DNA of 64,000 bases from contig NZ_FOJA01000001.1 in assembly GCF_900110535.1 (NCBI RefSeq), forward strand, positions 248,001-312,000, written 5' to 3'. The translations under genes and the position numbers were made by a program. The notes under the pieces are model-generated. The model was not told the DNA's origin. It worked only from the letters and a program-made list of their open reading frames with translations, and ran no database searches. Source of the DNA: Halobacterium jilantaiense (GTDB taxonomy: Archaea; Halobacteriota; Halobacteria; Halobacteriales; Halobacteriaceae). Position 1 is the first letter of the stretch. Each line of letters starts with the position of its first letter. This document shows positions 51,813-59,971 of this stretch, piece after piece.

Positions 51813-52760
51813 CTACGTAGACTCGAAGCGGTCGGCATTCTCACGATACCAAGAGACCGTCTGCGTCATCCCTTCTTGAAAATTCACTGTTGGTTCGAAG
51901 TCGAACTCCTCACTGATTTTGGTTCCAGATAGTGCGTACCGATAGTCGTGCCCTTTGCGGTCCTCCACGAATTCAACCAGGTCCTGGGACGCACTGGTTC
52001 GGTCTAGGATAGCCTCGACAACATCCAGATTGGACTCTTTGCTCATGCCGGCTACGTTGTACACTGTATCGCGGCCACTGTCTAGAACGTCGAGCAATGC
52101 ATCGCACAAGTCCGTGACGTAGAGCCACTGGCGAACGTTCTGTCCGTCCCCATACACGGGGAGTTGCTTCCCTTCCATCGCGCGGAGCGTGAACTTGGGA
52201 ATCAACTTCTCGGGGTGCTGTCTCGGACCAAACACGTTAGTTGGGCGAACTATTGTGATCGGGAGCCCGTAGGTTTCCCACATCGCGTTCACGAACAGGT
52301 CTGTACTCGCTTTACTCGCCGAATAGGGGGAGCTCGGATTTAATCTATCACCTTCAGTGAACGCCCCGTCCGCGATACTGCCATAAACCTCGTCTGTCGA
52401 TATCTGAATGAAACGCTCGACGCTCGCGTCCCGAAGCGCGTCCATGGCGACGTACGCCCCGAGAGTGTTTGTCTCGATAAACTTCTCACCACCCGATATA
52501 CTACGATCGACGTGAGATTCAGCCGCGAAGTTAATCACGTAATCAACTTTCTCGTACAACTGCCCTAACATCTCCCGGTCGGAAATGTCTCCTTCAACGA
52601 AGTTAATCTCGTCTCGTATCGAAGTCAGGTTGTCTGGAGAGCCAGCATATGTTAACTTGTCCAGCACGTGAACCTCGTCGAACGCCGCTACTGCCTGGTG
52701 GGCGAAATTCGAGCCGATGAACCCAGCACCACCGGTCAGGAGTACCGATTTGGTTTGCAC
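51813..52760 (-). CDS. rmlB: dTDP-glucose 4,6-dehydratase (RmlB-like)
   Basis: The 315-residue extended SDR has VLLTGGAGFIGSNFAHQAV (residues 6-24), NFAAESHVDRSI (about 75-86), STDEVYGS (catalytic Thr, Asp, Glu) and YSASKASTDL (Tyr and Lys), plus GPRQHPEKLIPKF and VYGDGQNVRQWLYV. It makes 4-keto-6-deoxyglucose from an NDP-glucose. A uridine version is possible in archaea. Its partner gene at 52898 is divergent. The product could feed the WecE-like transaminase at 58749. Confidence 0.9.
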   Translation of the reverse strand: MQTKSVLLTGGAGFIGSNFAHQAVAAFDEVHVLDKLTYAGSPDNLTSIRDEINFVEGDISDREMLGQLYEKVDYVINFAAESHVDRSISGGEKFIETNTLGAYVAMDALRDASVERFIQISTDEVYGSIADGAFTEGDRLNPSSPYSASKASTDLFVNAMWETYGLPITIVRPTNVFGPRQHPEKLIPKFTLRAMEGKQLPVYGDGQNVRQWLYVTDLCDALLDVLDSGRDTVYNVAGMSKESNLDVVEAILDRTSASQDLVEFVEDRKGHDYRYALSGTKISEEFDFEPTVNFQEGMTQTVSWYRENADRFEST

Positions 52761-52897
52761 GGTTTGAGCAACTCAGTGGGTGGCCATGAGGTTTTCGTCG
52801 GGAAATTTGATTAGCGGTAGGAGCAGTACGTTTGGGCCAAGCATCGACGGTGAGGAGAGCGAAATGCTAAAGAGTGGCTCCCAAGAAACCCCAACTC

Positions 52898-53614
52898 ATG
52901 AAAGGCGTTATCCTCGCTGGGGGTTCCGGTACTCGACTACGACCGATGACGCACGTGGTCAACAAACACGTCATCCCAATATACGACAAGCCAATGATTT
53001 ACTACCCCGTCGAAACGCTCGTCGAGAGTGAGATCGACGAGATTCTCGTCATAAGCAACTCCGAGCACATTGGCAAGTATATACAGCTCCTCGAACGAGA
53101 CTTCGATGCGGACTTTAGCTACAAAGTTCAAACGGAGGCGAAAGGGATTGCAGACGCCGTTCAACTGGCAAAAGGCTTCGTGGACGATTCGTTTGCCGTC
53201 GTTCTCGGCGACAACATCTTATTCGACGATTTGTCCGACGAGATTCAGTCATTCCCTACCTCGGACGCCGATGCGAAAATCTTCGTCAAAGAAGTTGATC
53301 GTCCCGCAGCTTACGGCGTCGCATCTACAGCAGATGGCGAGGTGACTGAAATCCGAGAGAAGCCAGATTCGCCCGAATCCAATCTCGCGGTTATCGGCCT
53401 CTACGTTTACACCACTGAGGTCTTCGACCGTATCGAATCGCTTGAACCCTCCGAGCGCGGGGAATATGAGATCTCGGATATCAATAACCAGTACGCCGTT
53501 GAAGGCACGCTCGATTACGAGATGATATCCAGCGAGTGGTTCGACGCTGGGACTCCTGAAGGCGTTTTTCAAGCGTCGAAGCACGTGCGCGATGACCATC
53601 GCGACAAGGAGTGA
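52898..53614 (+). CDS. Glucose-1-phosphate nucleotidyltransferase (RmlA/AglF-like)
   Basis: The 238-residue enzyme has MKGVILAGGSGTRLRPMTHV with the nucleotide loop, VIPIYDKPMIYYPVETL (about residues 25-41), VLGDNILFDD (metal Asp, near 104) and EYEISDINNQYA. It is shorter than bacterial RmlA (about 290) and similar in size to haloarchaeal AglF, a uridylyltransferase; either TTP or UTP could be used. ATG 52898 opens the loop directly. It should supply NDP-glucose to the divergent RmlB-like dehydratase. Confidence 0.85.
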   Translation: MKGVILAGGSGTRLRPMTHVVNKHVIPIYDKPMIYYPVETLVESEIDEILVISNSEHIGKYIQLLERDFDADFSYKVQTEAKGIADAVQLAKGFVDDSFAVVLGDNILFDDLSDEIQSFPTSDADAKIFVKEVDRPAAYGVASTADGEVTEIREKPDSPESNLAVIGLYVYTTEVFDRIESLEPSERGEYEISDINNQYAVEGTLDYEMISSEWFDAGTPEGVFQASKHVRDDHRDKE

Positions 53615-53641
53615 CTCACGGGACGACCCGCAGCGGCGTGA

Positions 53642-54358
53642 CTAGAACAGCGTCGGCGTGTCCCACTCCTGGTCCTGTGTCGATATCTCGCTCTCTGGCT
53701 CAATTGAGACCCGGACATAGTACCGTTCACCGTCCTGTTCGAAGTACGCATTGTAGTAAGGGGGGAACGTGAGTGCACGAAGCGTATCTATGACATCACC
53801 GATTCGGGCCTCCTCACTGAGGTTGAGTTCACAGACCGCCCCGAATTCGTCGCTGGTGTTGATGTTCCCCTTCTCGTAGTCCTGTGGCTCCGCTTGAACG
53901 GTCTCGTTGTAAATGTCCTCCCAGGATTCTTCGAACAATTCGACAATTCGGCGGTCGAGGCGCTTCCGGAGCGACCTTCCCGTGTCACTTGGTTCCACGT
54001 CGACTCGCTCCCGAGCGATGAGGTCTCCTGCATCTACCTCGGGGGTCATATAGTGTATCGAGACGCCGGCTGGCCGGTCTTCGATGATGCTCCAAACATC
54101 GGGGTTGACCCCCTTGTTGTGCGGTAAGTAAGAGGGGTGAAGGTTGATAGCTCCTGAGTCCGGGATTTGGAGGACTTCTGGCGGAATAATGTGGTCAAAG
54201 CCTGCAGACACTAGAAAATCCGGCTCTAGCTTCTCGATACACTCGTACTGGCTCGGCTCAGTAAACGCCCCCAGCACAGTCGTGTCCTCGTGTTCGATGA
54301 GGTAATTGTACACCTGCTCACCGAACCGATTCATTCCAAGAACGGCTACAGACGGCAT
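53642..54358 (-). CDS. Sugar N-formyltransferase
   Basis: The 238-residue protein is a formyl-transferase fold: SVAVLGMNRFGEQVYNYL at the N-terminus, AINLHPSYLPHNKGVNPDVW (Asn72 and His74) and PEVDAGDLIARE with Asp near 112, the Asn-His-Asp set of N10-formyl-THF-dependent enzymes such as methionyl-tRNA formyltransferase. The C-terminal part (FPPYYNAYFEQDGERYYV) resembles the FPPYNA segment of sugar N-formyltransferases like VioF or FdtF. Archaea do not formylate initiator methionine, so a 4-amino-sugar is the likely substrate, supplied by the WecE-like transaminase at 58749. It is convergent with the RmlA-like gene. Confidence 0.82.
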   Translation of the reverse strand: MPSVAVLGMNRFGEQVYNYLIEHEDTTVLGAFTEPSQYECIEKLEPDFLVSAGFDHIIPPEVLQIPDSGAINLHPSYLPHNKGVNPDVWSIIEDRPAGVSIHYMTPEVDAGDLIARERVDVEPSDTGRSLRKRLDRRIVELFEESWEDIYNETVQAEPQDYEKGNINTSDEFGAVCELNLSEEARIGDVIDTLRALTFPPYYNAYFEQDGERYYVRVSIEPESEISTQDQEWDTPTLF

Positions 54359-54592
54359 ACTCGCCCGGAATAGTCGTGGGCACAAAAGCTATCCGACGGA
54401 CCGAGTCGAACTACCCCAATCATACAACAACCGACGCCTGAATCGCCCGTGGATACAAACTTGAAATAATAATATTTATTATATTTGACTCCACGCCCAA
54501 ATTCTAGAGATTGTCTAGTTTCCGAGAGTGAGGACGCCAACTTCAAGCACAGTGCCTGAAACGTGTGCAAGGGCGGAATCGAAAATGCCCTG
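54359..54592. promoter_or_regulatory. AT-rich intergenic with perfect palindrome
   Basis: Between the formyltransferase and methyltransferase genes lies a strongly AT-rich patch with a perfect inverted repeat at 54466-54482 (ATAATAA, TAT, TTATTAT). It may act as promoter for either side, as an operator or as a terminator. The rest shows no gene I can support. Confidence 0.45.
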
Positions 54593-54712
54593 ATGTCTGG
54601 GGGCCGACACTACCGCTGTCCAATCTGCGAAAGTGTATACCGGGTGCCGCACAGTACCGTGTATGGGCCTTACTACCACGTGTGCACTTCTACTCACCCG
54701 AGTTGCCAATGA
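54593..54712 (+). CDS. Possible 39-residue zinc-finger-like protein
   Basis: ATG 54593 opens a frame with HYRCPICESVYRVPH (CxxC at residues 9 and 12) and YYHVCTSTHPSCQ at the end, giving four Cys plus His, like a zinc ribbon. It overlaps the methyltransferase start in another frame. It could be a separate protein, a displaced N-terminal zinc domain of the methyltransferase lost by frameshift, or chance. Confidence 0.3.
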   Translation: MSGGRHYRCPICESVYRVPHSTVYGPYYHVCTSTHPSCQ

Positions 54713-55526
54713 GCTTGAAGACACCGAGACGGTGGTGTGCCTCGGCAACCCCCACACCCTCGTCACATACGAAGACTACACTAGGAAAGCAGCTGCCCTC
54801 GATATCGAAGTTCCTGACACGATTAGGAACCACCCGGACGGCGAACTCGAAGTACGAGCGTTCTTTGAGGCTATCGGCTTTCCGGACTTTCGCGTCCTCG
54901 ATATCGACGACTATCAGGGCGCGGGCATTGTTCAAAACCTCAGTGAGGACTCGTTAGACGACGAACACTGTGGTGTGGCTGACCTCGTTTACGACACGGG
55001 GACGCTTGAACACGTCTACAACCTTGACAGTGCCCTCAAGAACATTCACCGCCTCCTCTCCGATGGCGGCATCGCCTACCACGTGAATCCCACGAACGGG
55101 ATGCTCGATCACGGGTTCTACCAGATTTCCCCGACGTTCTATCACGACTACTACAGAGCGAGCGGCTACAACGTCATTGGTGCGGGCATCGCAGACACAA
55201 ACCCACGCTCCCGATACAACGTCCGTGTCAGGGACTACGACCACGACATTTACCGTACGGACGGTATTGAACACGTCCTCACCGAACATCCGCGTGCGAA
55301 CATTCACTACTGCGCACAAAAATGTCCAGACTCACAGCACGCGCGTGCGCCCGTTCAGAGTTACTGGCGGTCACGACACGACGACGACGACATTGAATAT
55401 TCAGCCGAACTCAGTTTCGATATTCAGGTAAAGAAAGACCAAATCGAGTACTATGGTGGTCTGGTCGCGCGACGTCTCGGGGTCTTAGATACCGCTCGCC
55501 GGCTCCACTCGATGACATCCCGTTGA
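54663..55526 (+). CDS. SAM-dependent methyltransferase-like protein
   Basis: The protein of up to 287 residues has a class I methyltransferase pattern late in the fold: VADLVYDTGTLEHVYNLDSAL (about residues 102-122) and NIHRLLSDGGIAYHVNPTNGM. The usual glycine-rich SAM loop is weak (TVVCLGNPHTLVTYED near 24-39 may replace it). It probably methylates a glycan sugar or carboxylate. The start is uncertain: ATG 54663, ATG 54633, or a GTG near 54732. A cysteine-rich frame overlaps its 5' end. Confidence 0.65.
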   Translation: MGLTTTCALLLTRVANELEDTETVVCLGNPHTLVTYEDYTRKAAALDIEVPDTIRNHPDGELEVRAFFEAIGFPDFRVLDIDDYQGAGIVQNLSEDSLDDEHCGVADLVYDTGTLEHVYNLDSALKNIHRLLSDGGIAYHVNPTNGMLDHGFYQISPTFYHDYYRASGYNVIGAGIADTNPRSRYNVRVRDYDHDIYRTDGIEHVLTEHPRANIHYCAQKCPDSQHARAPVQSYWRSRHDDDDIEYSAELSFDIQVKKDQIEYYGGLVARRLGVLDTARRLHSMTSR

Positions 55527-55612
55527 TATTTCTGGTACCTCGTACGAATCTTCTCACCTGAGTTCACTGAACACCCGGTTAGCTAAGTACGCCAATTCCT
55601 TAAGGGTGGCAT

Positions 55613-57427
55613 ATGCAATCTTCCTCGAAAATCCGAAAAGCGTTATACTACCTCTCTCAGGGAGAGTATGGAAAAGTCACTGATTACATATCCAACTATC
55701 GGCGGAACGCCTCGCTACCACCGAGTATCAACGCACGGTACTCGTATTCCCCATCTGGGTTGACCCAGGCCCCGGAAATCGAGTATATTACGCTGAACGA
55801 CGACGATCGAGTTCACTATCCCTCGGTGTCGGGAGACGAATTCGAAGTTGAGTCCAAGAGTGACTTCGAATCCCTCGAATTCAAGATTATAGGCACCGAT
55901 AACGTAAAATCACTGACCATTACCTGTAAGTACGATTCGGGGGAGAAAGTCTGTACCATCGATACAGGGGTCAAACAAGAACCGACTGTCCCAGTTTCGA
56001 TTCAACTGGAGGACCCGACGACGAGAGCCAAAGTCGAAGTTGACTACAATACCAATCCACTCTCAGACACGCTAAAGCGGATTTCTCCGAATGAGCATTG
56101 CCCTAGGCTCACCAAACCGGCTATCCCGAACGCGAACGCTACGCCGGTCTTCCTAATCTCAATCGACTCCCTTCGTCACGATGCGCGCGAAAACCTCCCA
56201 AATCTGATTGACGAGCTCGGCGGGTCTGCGTACTTTCCGGAAGAGCCCAGGACACAGGGGTGTTGGACACCGCCGTCGCACGCTTCGATGTTCACTGGGA
56301 CCTATCCTGGAGTCCACTCGAACATCGGAAGCACTGGGTCACAGATCGCGAAAATTGATCCCTCGTTGCCAACTATCGGGAAGATTATGTCCGAACAGGG
56401 ATACAAGTCTTCCGCAATCACCACCTCCCGTTACCTCCGTCCAGAACTCGGCTTCGGGGACGGCTTCGACCGATTCGAGTGTACAGCTAATGAGACTCAC
56501 TACCTCAGTGCTGACAACGGCCTTCGAGATGCGACATCGACAGTCAACCGGTGGGTCAACGAAGACGCGGCCAAGGGGTTCACGAACCTATTCTACTTTT
56601 GGCACATATTCCCGCCGCACTGGCCGTATGTTCCCCCGGCCGAGAACCGGCCAGAGAACATTGACCTAAGCAGCAGTTTCAGGGACACAACAGGCGACTA
56701 TCTGGACTGGATTCACAGAGAACCACGGGACCACGATGCGGAATACCAACGCGTGCTCGAAATGTACGATGCCTGTGTTGAGTTCGTTGACGCGCAGGTT
56801 TCGACCTTCCTTCGAACCTTGAAGAATCGTGGTCTCTTTGAGGATGCTCTTGTCATCATTCTCGGAGACCACGGCGAAGAGTTCGGGGAGCGTGGCTTCT
56901 ACGGCCACAATAGTCTGAACGACGACAATATTCGCCCGTTCATGGCAGTCAAACCGCCAGAGACAGAATCTTGGCCAGTACGGGACGATGTCGATTTCAT
57001 CGATATACTGCCGACTATCGCGAAATTCGTCGGTTCAGACGTACCAGACGAGTGCGAGGGTCTGCCGATCCAGCGCGGTGAGTCTAATCGGCCGCGAATA
57101 GCTGAACGAATCGGGTCCGACTACTACAACGTCAGCGTCGAAATCGGCGGGTGGAAGGGTATATTCACGTGTGAGGAGAACCATCCTGACCGTCCCGACC
57201 CCGAAGCACTCGAAAACTTGGTTTGCGAGGAGTACTACGAGATCCAATCGGTCAGGAGTGGCACTTACATCAACCAAGTAGATTCCATTGGTGACGAGCG
57301 GAGAACAGAGTTGCTCGCGACTGCCCGAGAGTTCCTGAGCACAGGCACTGCGAACGAGGGATCACATCTCACCCGGATGTCAGACGAAACGCGGAGTCAA
57401 TTGCAGGATTTGGGATACATCGAGTAG
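55613..57427 (+). CDS. Sulfatase/LtaS-type protein with Thr in the nucleophile position
   Basis: The 604-residue protein has an N-terminal beta-rich region (residues 1-175) and an alkaline-phosphatase-superfamily domain with PVFLISIDSLRHDA (metal Asp, about residues 180-193), RTQGCWTPPSHASMFTG (about 217-233) and VIILGDHGEEFGERGFYGHN (metal Asp and His, about 420-439). When TPPSHASMFTG is aligned with the sulfatase CxPSR site, the Cys position is Thr, as in phosphoglycerol or phosphoethanolamine transferases. It could therefore move or remove a phosphate- or sulfate-type group on glycans. No signal peptide is obvious. Confidence 0.75.
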   Translation: MQSSSKIRKALYYLSQGEYGKVTDYISNYRRNASLPPSINARYSYSPSGLTQAPEIEYITLNDDDRVHYPSVSGDEFEVESKSDFESLEFKIIGTDNVKSLTITCKYDSGEKVCTIDTGVKQEPTVPVSIQLEDPTTRAKVEVDYNTNPLSDTLKRISPNEHCPRLTKPAIPNANATPVFLISIDSLRHDARENLPNLIDELGGSAYFPEEPRTQGCWTPPSHASMFTGTYPGVHSNIGSTGSQIAKIDPSLPTIGKIMSEQGYKSSAITTSRYLRPELGFGDGFDRFECTANETHYLSADNGLRDATSTVNRWVNEDAAKGFTNLFYFWHIFPPHWPYVPPAENRPENIDLSSSFRDTTGDYLDWIHREPRDHDAEYQRVLEMYDACVEFVDAQVSTFLRTLKNRGLFEDALVIILGDHGEEFGERGFYGHNSLNDDNIRPFMAVKPPETESWPVRDDVDFIDILPTIAKFVGSDVPDECEGLPIQRGESNRPRIAERIGSDYYNVSVEIGGWKGIFTCEENHPDRPDPEALENLVCEEYYEIQSVRSGTYINQVDSIGDERRTELLATAREFLSTGTANEGSHLTRMSDETRSQLQDLGYIE

Positions 57428-57457
57428 TAGTATCTTTGACACCAACGGCTAGCGTGA

Positions 57458-58723
57458 TTAGGGGTAGAAGTACCGGTACAATCGTTTGACAAGTCGGGAA
57501 TTGTCATGTATCCTTCTCGCGGTGCCGTAGAGGTTACTCGCTTTCAGGAGAGAGACAACTGGCGTGGTCCTCTCCGACGCGGGTGTCGGAAGTGTAACGT
57601 CACCGCTATCTTCACCCTCGTCGGCGATACTGTTAGTTCGTCCGAACAGTTCTTCGGCAACGTCTACTTCTGGGTCTTCGCTCGTAATCACTTGAGCGAC
57701 CTCATCGGTCGCCCGTAACTGCTTCAAGAACGCTCCAAACGAGCACTCGAACCGGTTCTTGTTTGCAGTTTCCATCCCGTGGTGACGAGCGATTCTGATG
57801 TCGAGATTATCGAAGAAGAACCCGTTATCGCTGAACGGTTCGTCGAGTCTCCGAAATACGTCCCTTAGATCCGCTTTCAGGTTCTCTGTTGAATGCACTA
57901 CCGAGAATGATTCTCTGGCCGCACTGAGGTCGGGGTCTCCTTCTCTACACATTTCGACCGCACCCACAACCTTCTCCGGAATATCGGTGTAATCTTCGGC
58001 CTCGTAGTAGTACGGAGGAGCCCTCAATCCCTTCTCGTCGAGATCTGGGTGGTACATGTTCAGCCCAACGACTGGCATCTCAGACGCCCAAGCGTACCCG
58101 ATGTTCCGAGCACGACCCCCCTCGGCATCGGAAGGATGGACGTAGACCCTGGAGCTTTTGTAGAACTCGGCCAGCGTCTCGCGGTCAAACGGGAACGGGG
58201 AGTCGTGGTACAGCGGCAGGTAAGTGAAAATATTGCGTTCTTCTTCAGTAAACATATCTAGGTACATATCGCTAGGATTAGATGGGACCCGTTCACGCTT
58301 CTTCTCCGGCACAGTCACTATCAAGAGAATCCGATAGTCGTACCCCTGTTCAAATAATTTCTTGACTACGTTGAAGAAGAATTCGACGTTCTTCCTTCGC
58401 GTACATCGACCGACGTACAAAACATCCCAGTGTTTCTCACGGCCGTCTGACTTGAAGCACGGCGGCGCGAGTTTTCCCGCGTCAACATTAACAAGTGGAG
58501 CACCGTTCAGGTCCTCAACGAAGTTCAGTCCGGTAACCGCAAAATCGTAAATCTCGGGGTGATTCTTTTTCGGTCCATTGTAGTGTAGCCCGAGTATCCA
58601 GTCGTCCTTCAGTGACTCCAGTAGCTGCCTATGTTGTTTTGGATGGTACACACTGTCATGTTCGACCGTGGTGAAGACGAGGACGCCCTTAGAATCATCC
58701 GGAAGTTTCAGAATACATGCCAT
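57458..58723 (-). CDS. Family 1/4-type (GT-B) glycosyltransferase
   Basis: The 421-residue protein has a short N-terminal domain, then HWDVLYVGRCTRRKNVEFFF (about residues 98-117, donor domain start), YRILLIVTVPEK, VYVHPSDAEGGRARNIGYAWASEMPVVGL (about 194-222, with the Glu-rich donor loop). This is a GT4-like retaining transferase. Its C-terminal 120 residues are of unclear fold. ATG 58723 is used rather than TTG 58726. It is convergent with the Thr-type sulfatase-like gene and follows the WecE-like gene by 25 nt. Confidence 0.75.
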   Translation of the reverse strand: MACILKLPDDSKGVLVFTTVEHDSVYHPKQHRQLLESLKDDWILGLHYNGPKKNHPEIYDFAVTGLNFVEDLNGAPLVNVDAGKLAPPCFKSDGREKHWDVLYVGRCTRRKNVEFFFNVVKKLFEQGYDYRILLIVTVPEKKRERVPSNPSDMYLDMFTEEERNIFTYLPLYHDSPFPFDRETLAEFYKSSRVYVHPSDAEGGRARNIGYAWASEMPVVGLNMYHPDLDEKGLRAPPYYYEAEDYTDIPEKVVGAVEMCREGDPDLSAARESFSVVHSTENLKADLRDVFRRLDEPFSDNGFFFDNLDIRIARHHGMETANKNRFECSFGAFLKQLRATDEVAQVITSEDPEVDVAEELFGRTNSIADEGEDSGDVTLPTPASERTTPVVSLLKASNLYGTARRIHDNSRLVKRLYRYFYP

Positions 58724-58748
58724 CAATCACATGTGGCGTCGTGGGGTA

Positions 58749-59921
58749 TTAATCGATTCCGTCTGTTGGCCCCTCCAGTTCCGGCGTCGCACTTTCGTAG
58801 AACTCGTAGATAGACTCACCAATAGCGTCTACATCTGTGTCCGAGACGGCCGTGTGAATCGGGAGCCTGAGTAGACGCTTCGATACGGACTCGGTTTCTG
58901 GCAAATCACCTTTCTGGTAACCGTACTCTCGCCCGTACGGTGAGGTATGAAGGGGTTCGTAGTGTGACGCTGCTTCAACGCCCTCTTCTCGCAAGTGGGT
59001 GACGAGTGCCTCTCTCTCGCTCTCGGTCCGGGCCAGAACCGGGAACAGATGGTAGTTCGGGTCGGCGTGCGCCGGAATTGTCGGCAGTTCAAGTAGTCCT
59101 TCTCTCTCCAGAGGTTTCAGTTCAGAAACGTACCTATCGTGAACGCCTTTCTGCACGCTTGTTATCTCGTCTATTCGCTCAAGTTGCGCTCGAAGCAATG
59201 CCGTTTGGAGCTCAGACGGGACGTAACTTGATCCAGCATCGACCCACGTGTATCGGTCCACCTCTCCACGTCTGAATGCCTCGTAGTTCGTTCCCTTCTG
59301 CCGAATTTTTTCGGCTCTATCGATGAACGACTCGTCGTTCAAAAATATCGCGCCGCCTTCCCCTGCGACGTAACTCTTGGTCCCGTGGAAGCTGAAACAA
59401 CCAATATCGCCGACCGTCCCGAGCGGCTCTCCTTTGTACGAGGCGTTGAGTGCCTGTGCGGCGTCTTCGACTACGAGAGCGTCGTGGTCATCTGCGATAG
59501 CTGTGATCTCATCCATCTCGCACGCCACCCCTCCATAGTGAACTGGAACGACTGCCGCTGTGTCCTCAGTAATCGTCTCACGTAGCGAATCGGGATCCAT
59601 ATTTAACGAATCTGGGTCCACGTCACAGAACTCTATATTTGCGCCGTGGAGGGCGAAGGCAGTCGCAGTCGAAGTGAATGTGTACGAAGGGACGACGACC
59701 GTATCTTGGGGTCCAATATCCATCAAAATCGCTGCCATCTCCAGCGAGTGGGTACACGAAGTCGTCATCATCGCGCGCGCTGTCCCAAAGCGGTCTTCAA
59801 GAAATCGTGCACACTCCGAGTCAAATTTGCCACCGCCTTTTATTTCGGCGGACTCAAGAACTGACACAACGTTGCTTACTTCTGTCTCACCGATGGATGG
59901 ATTGTGTAGGGGAATTTTCAT
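58749..59921 (-). CDS. WecE/RffA-like sugar aminotransferase
   Basis: The 390-residue PLP enzyme is close to Escherichia coli WecE across its length: MMTTSCTHSLEMAAILMDIG, PSYTFTSTATAFALHGANI, VPVHYGGVACEMDEI, VEDAAQALNASYKG (Asp153) and CFSFHGTKSYVAGEGG (PLP Lys182), then EKIRQKGTNYEAFRRGEVD and YTWVDAGSSYVPSELQ. WecE makes dTDP-4-amino-4,6-dideoxygalactose from the 4-keto-6-deoxy sugar that RmlB supplies. The formyltransferase at 53642 could then act on the new amino group. The configuration at C4 is inferred from similarity. Confidence 0.88.
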   Translation of the reverse strand: MKIPLHNPSIGETEVSNVVSVLESAEIKGGGKFDSECARFLEDRFGTARAMMTTSCTHSLEMAAILMDIGPQDTVVVPSYTFTSTATAFALHGANIEFCDVDPDSLNMDPDSLRETITEDTAAVVPVHYGGVACEMDEITAIADDHDALVVEDAAQALNASYKGEPLGTVGDIGCFSFHGTKSYVAGEGGAIFLNDESFIDRAEKIRQKGTNYEAFRRGEVDRYTWVDAGSSYVPSELQTALLRAQLERIDEITSVQKGVHDRYVSELKPLEREGLLELPTIPAHADPNYHLFPVLARTESEREALVTHLREEGVEAASHYEPLHTSPYGREYGYQKGDLPETESVSKRLLRLPIHTAVSDTDVDAIGESIYEFYESATPELEGPTDGID

Positions 59922-59971
59922 TTATAGTGTTGAAATTGCTACTTTACGACTTGACGCCGCCCAAGGAGCGA

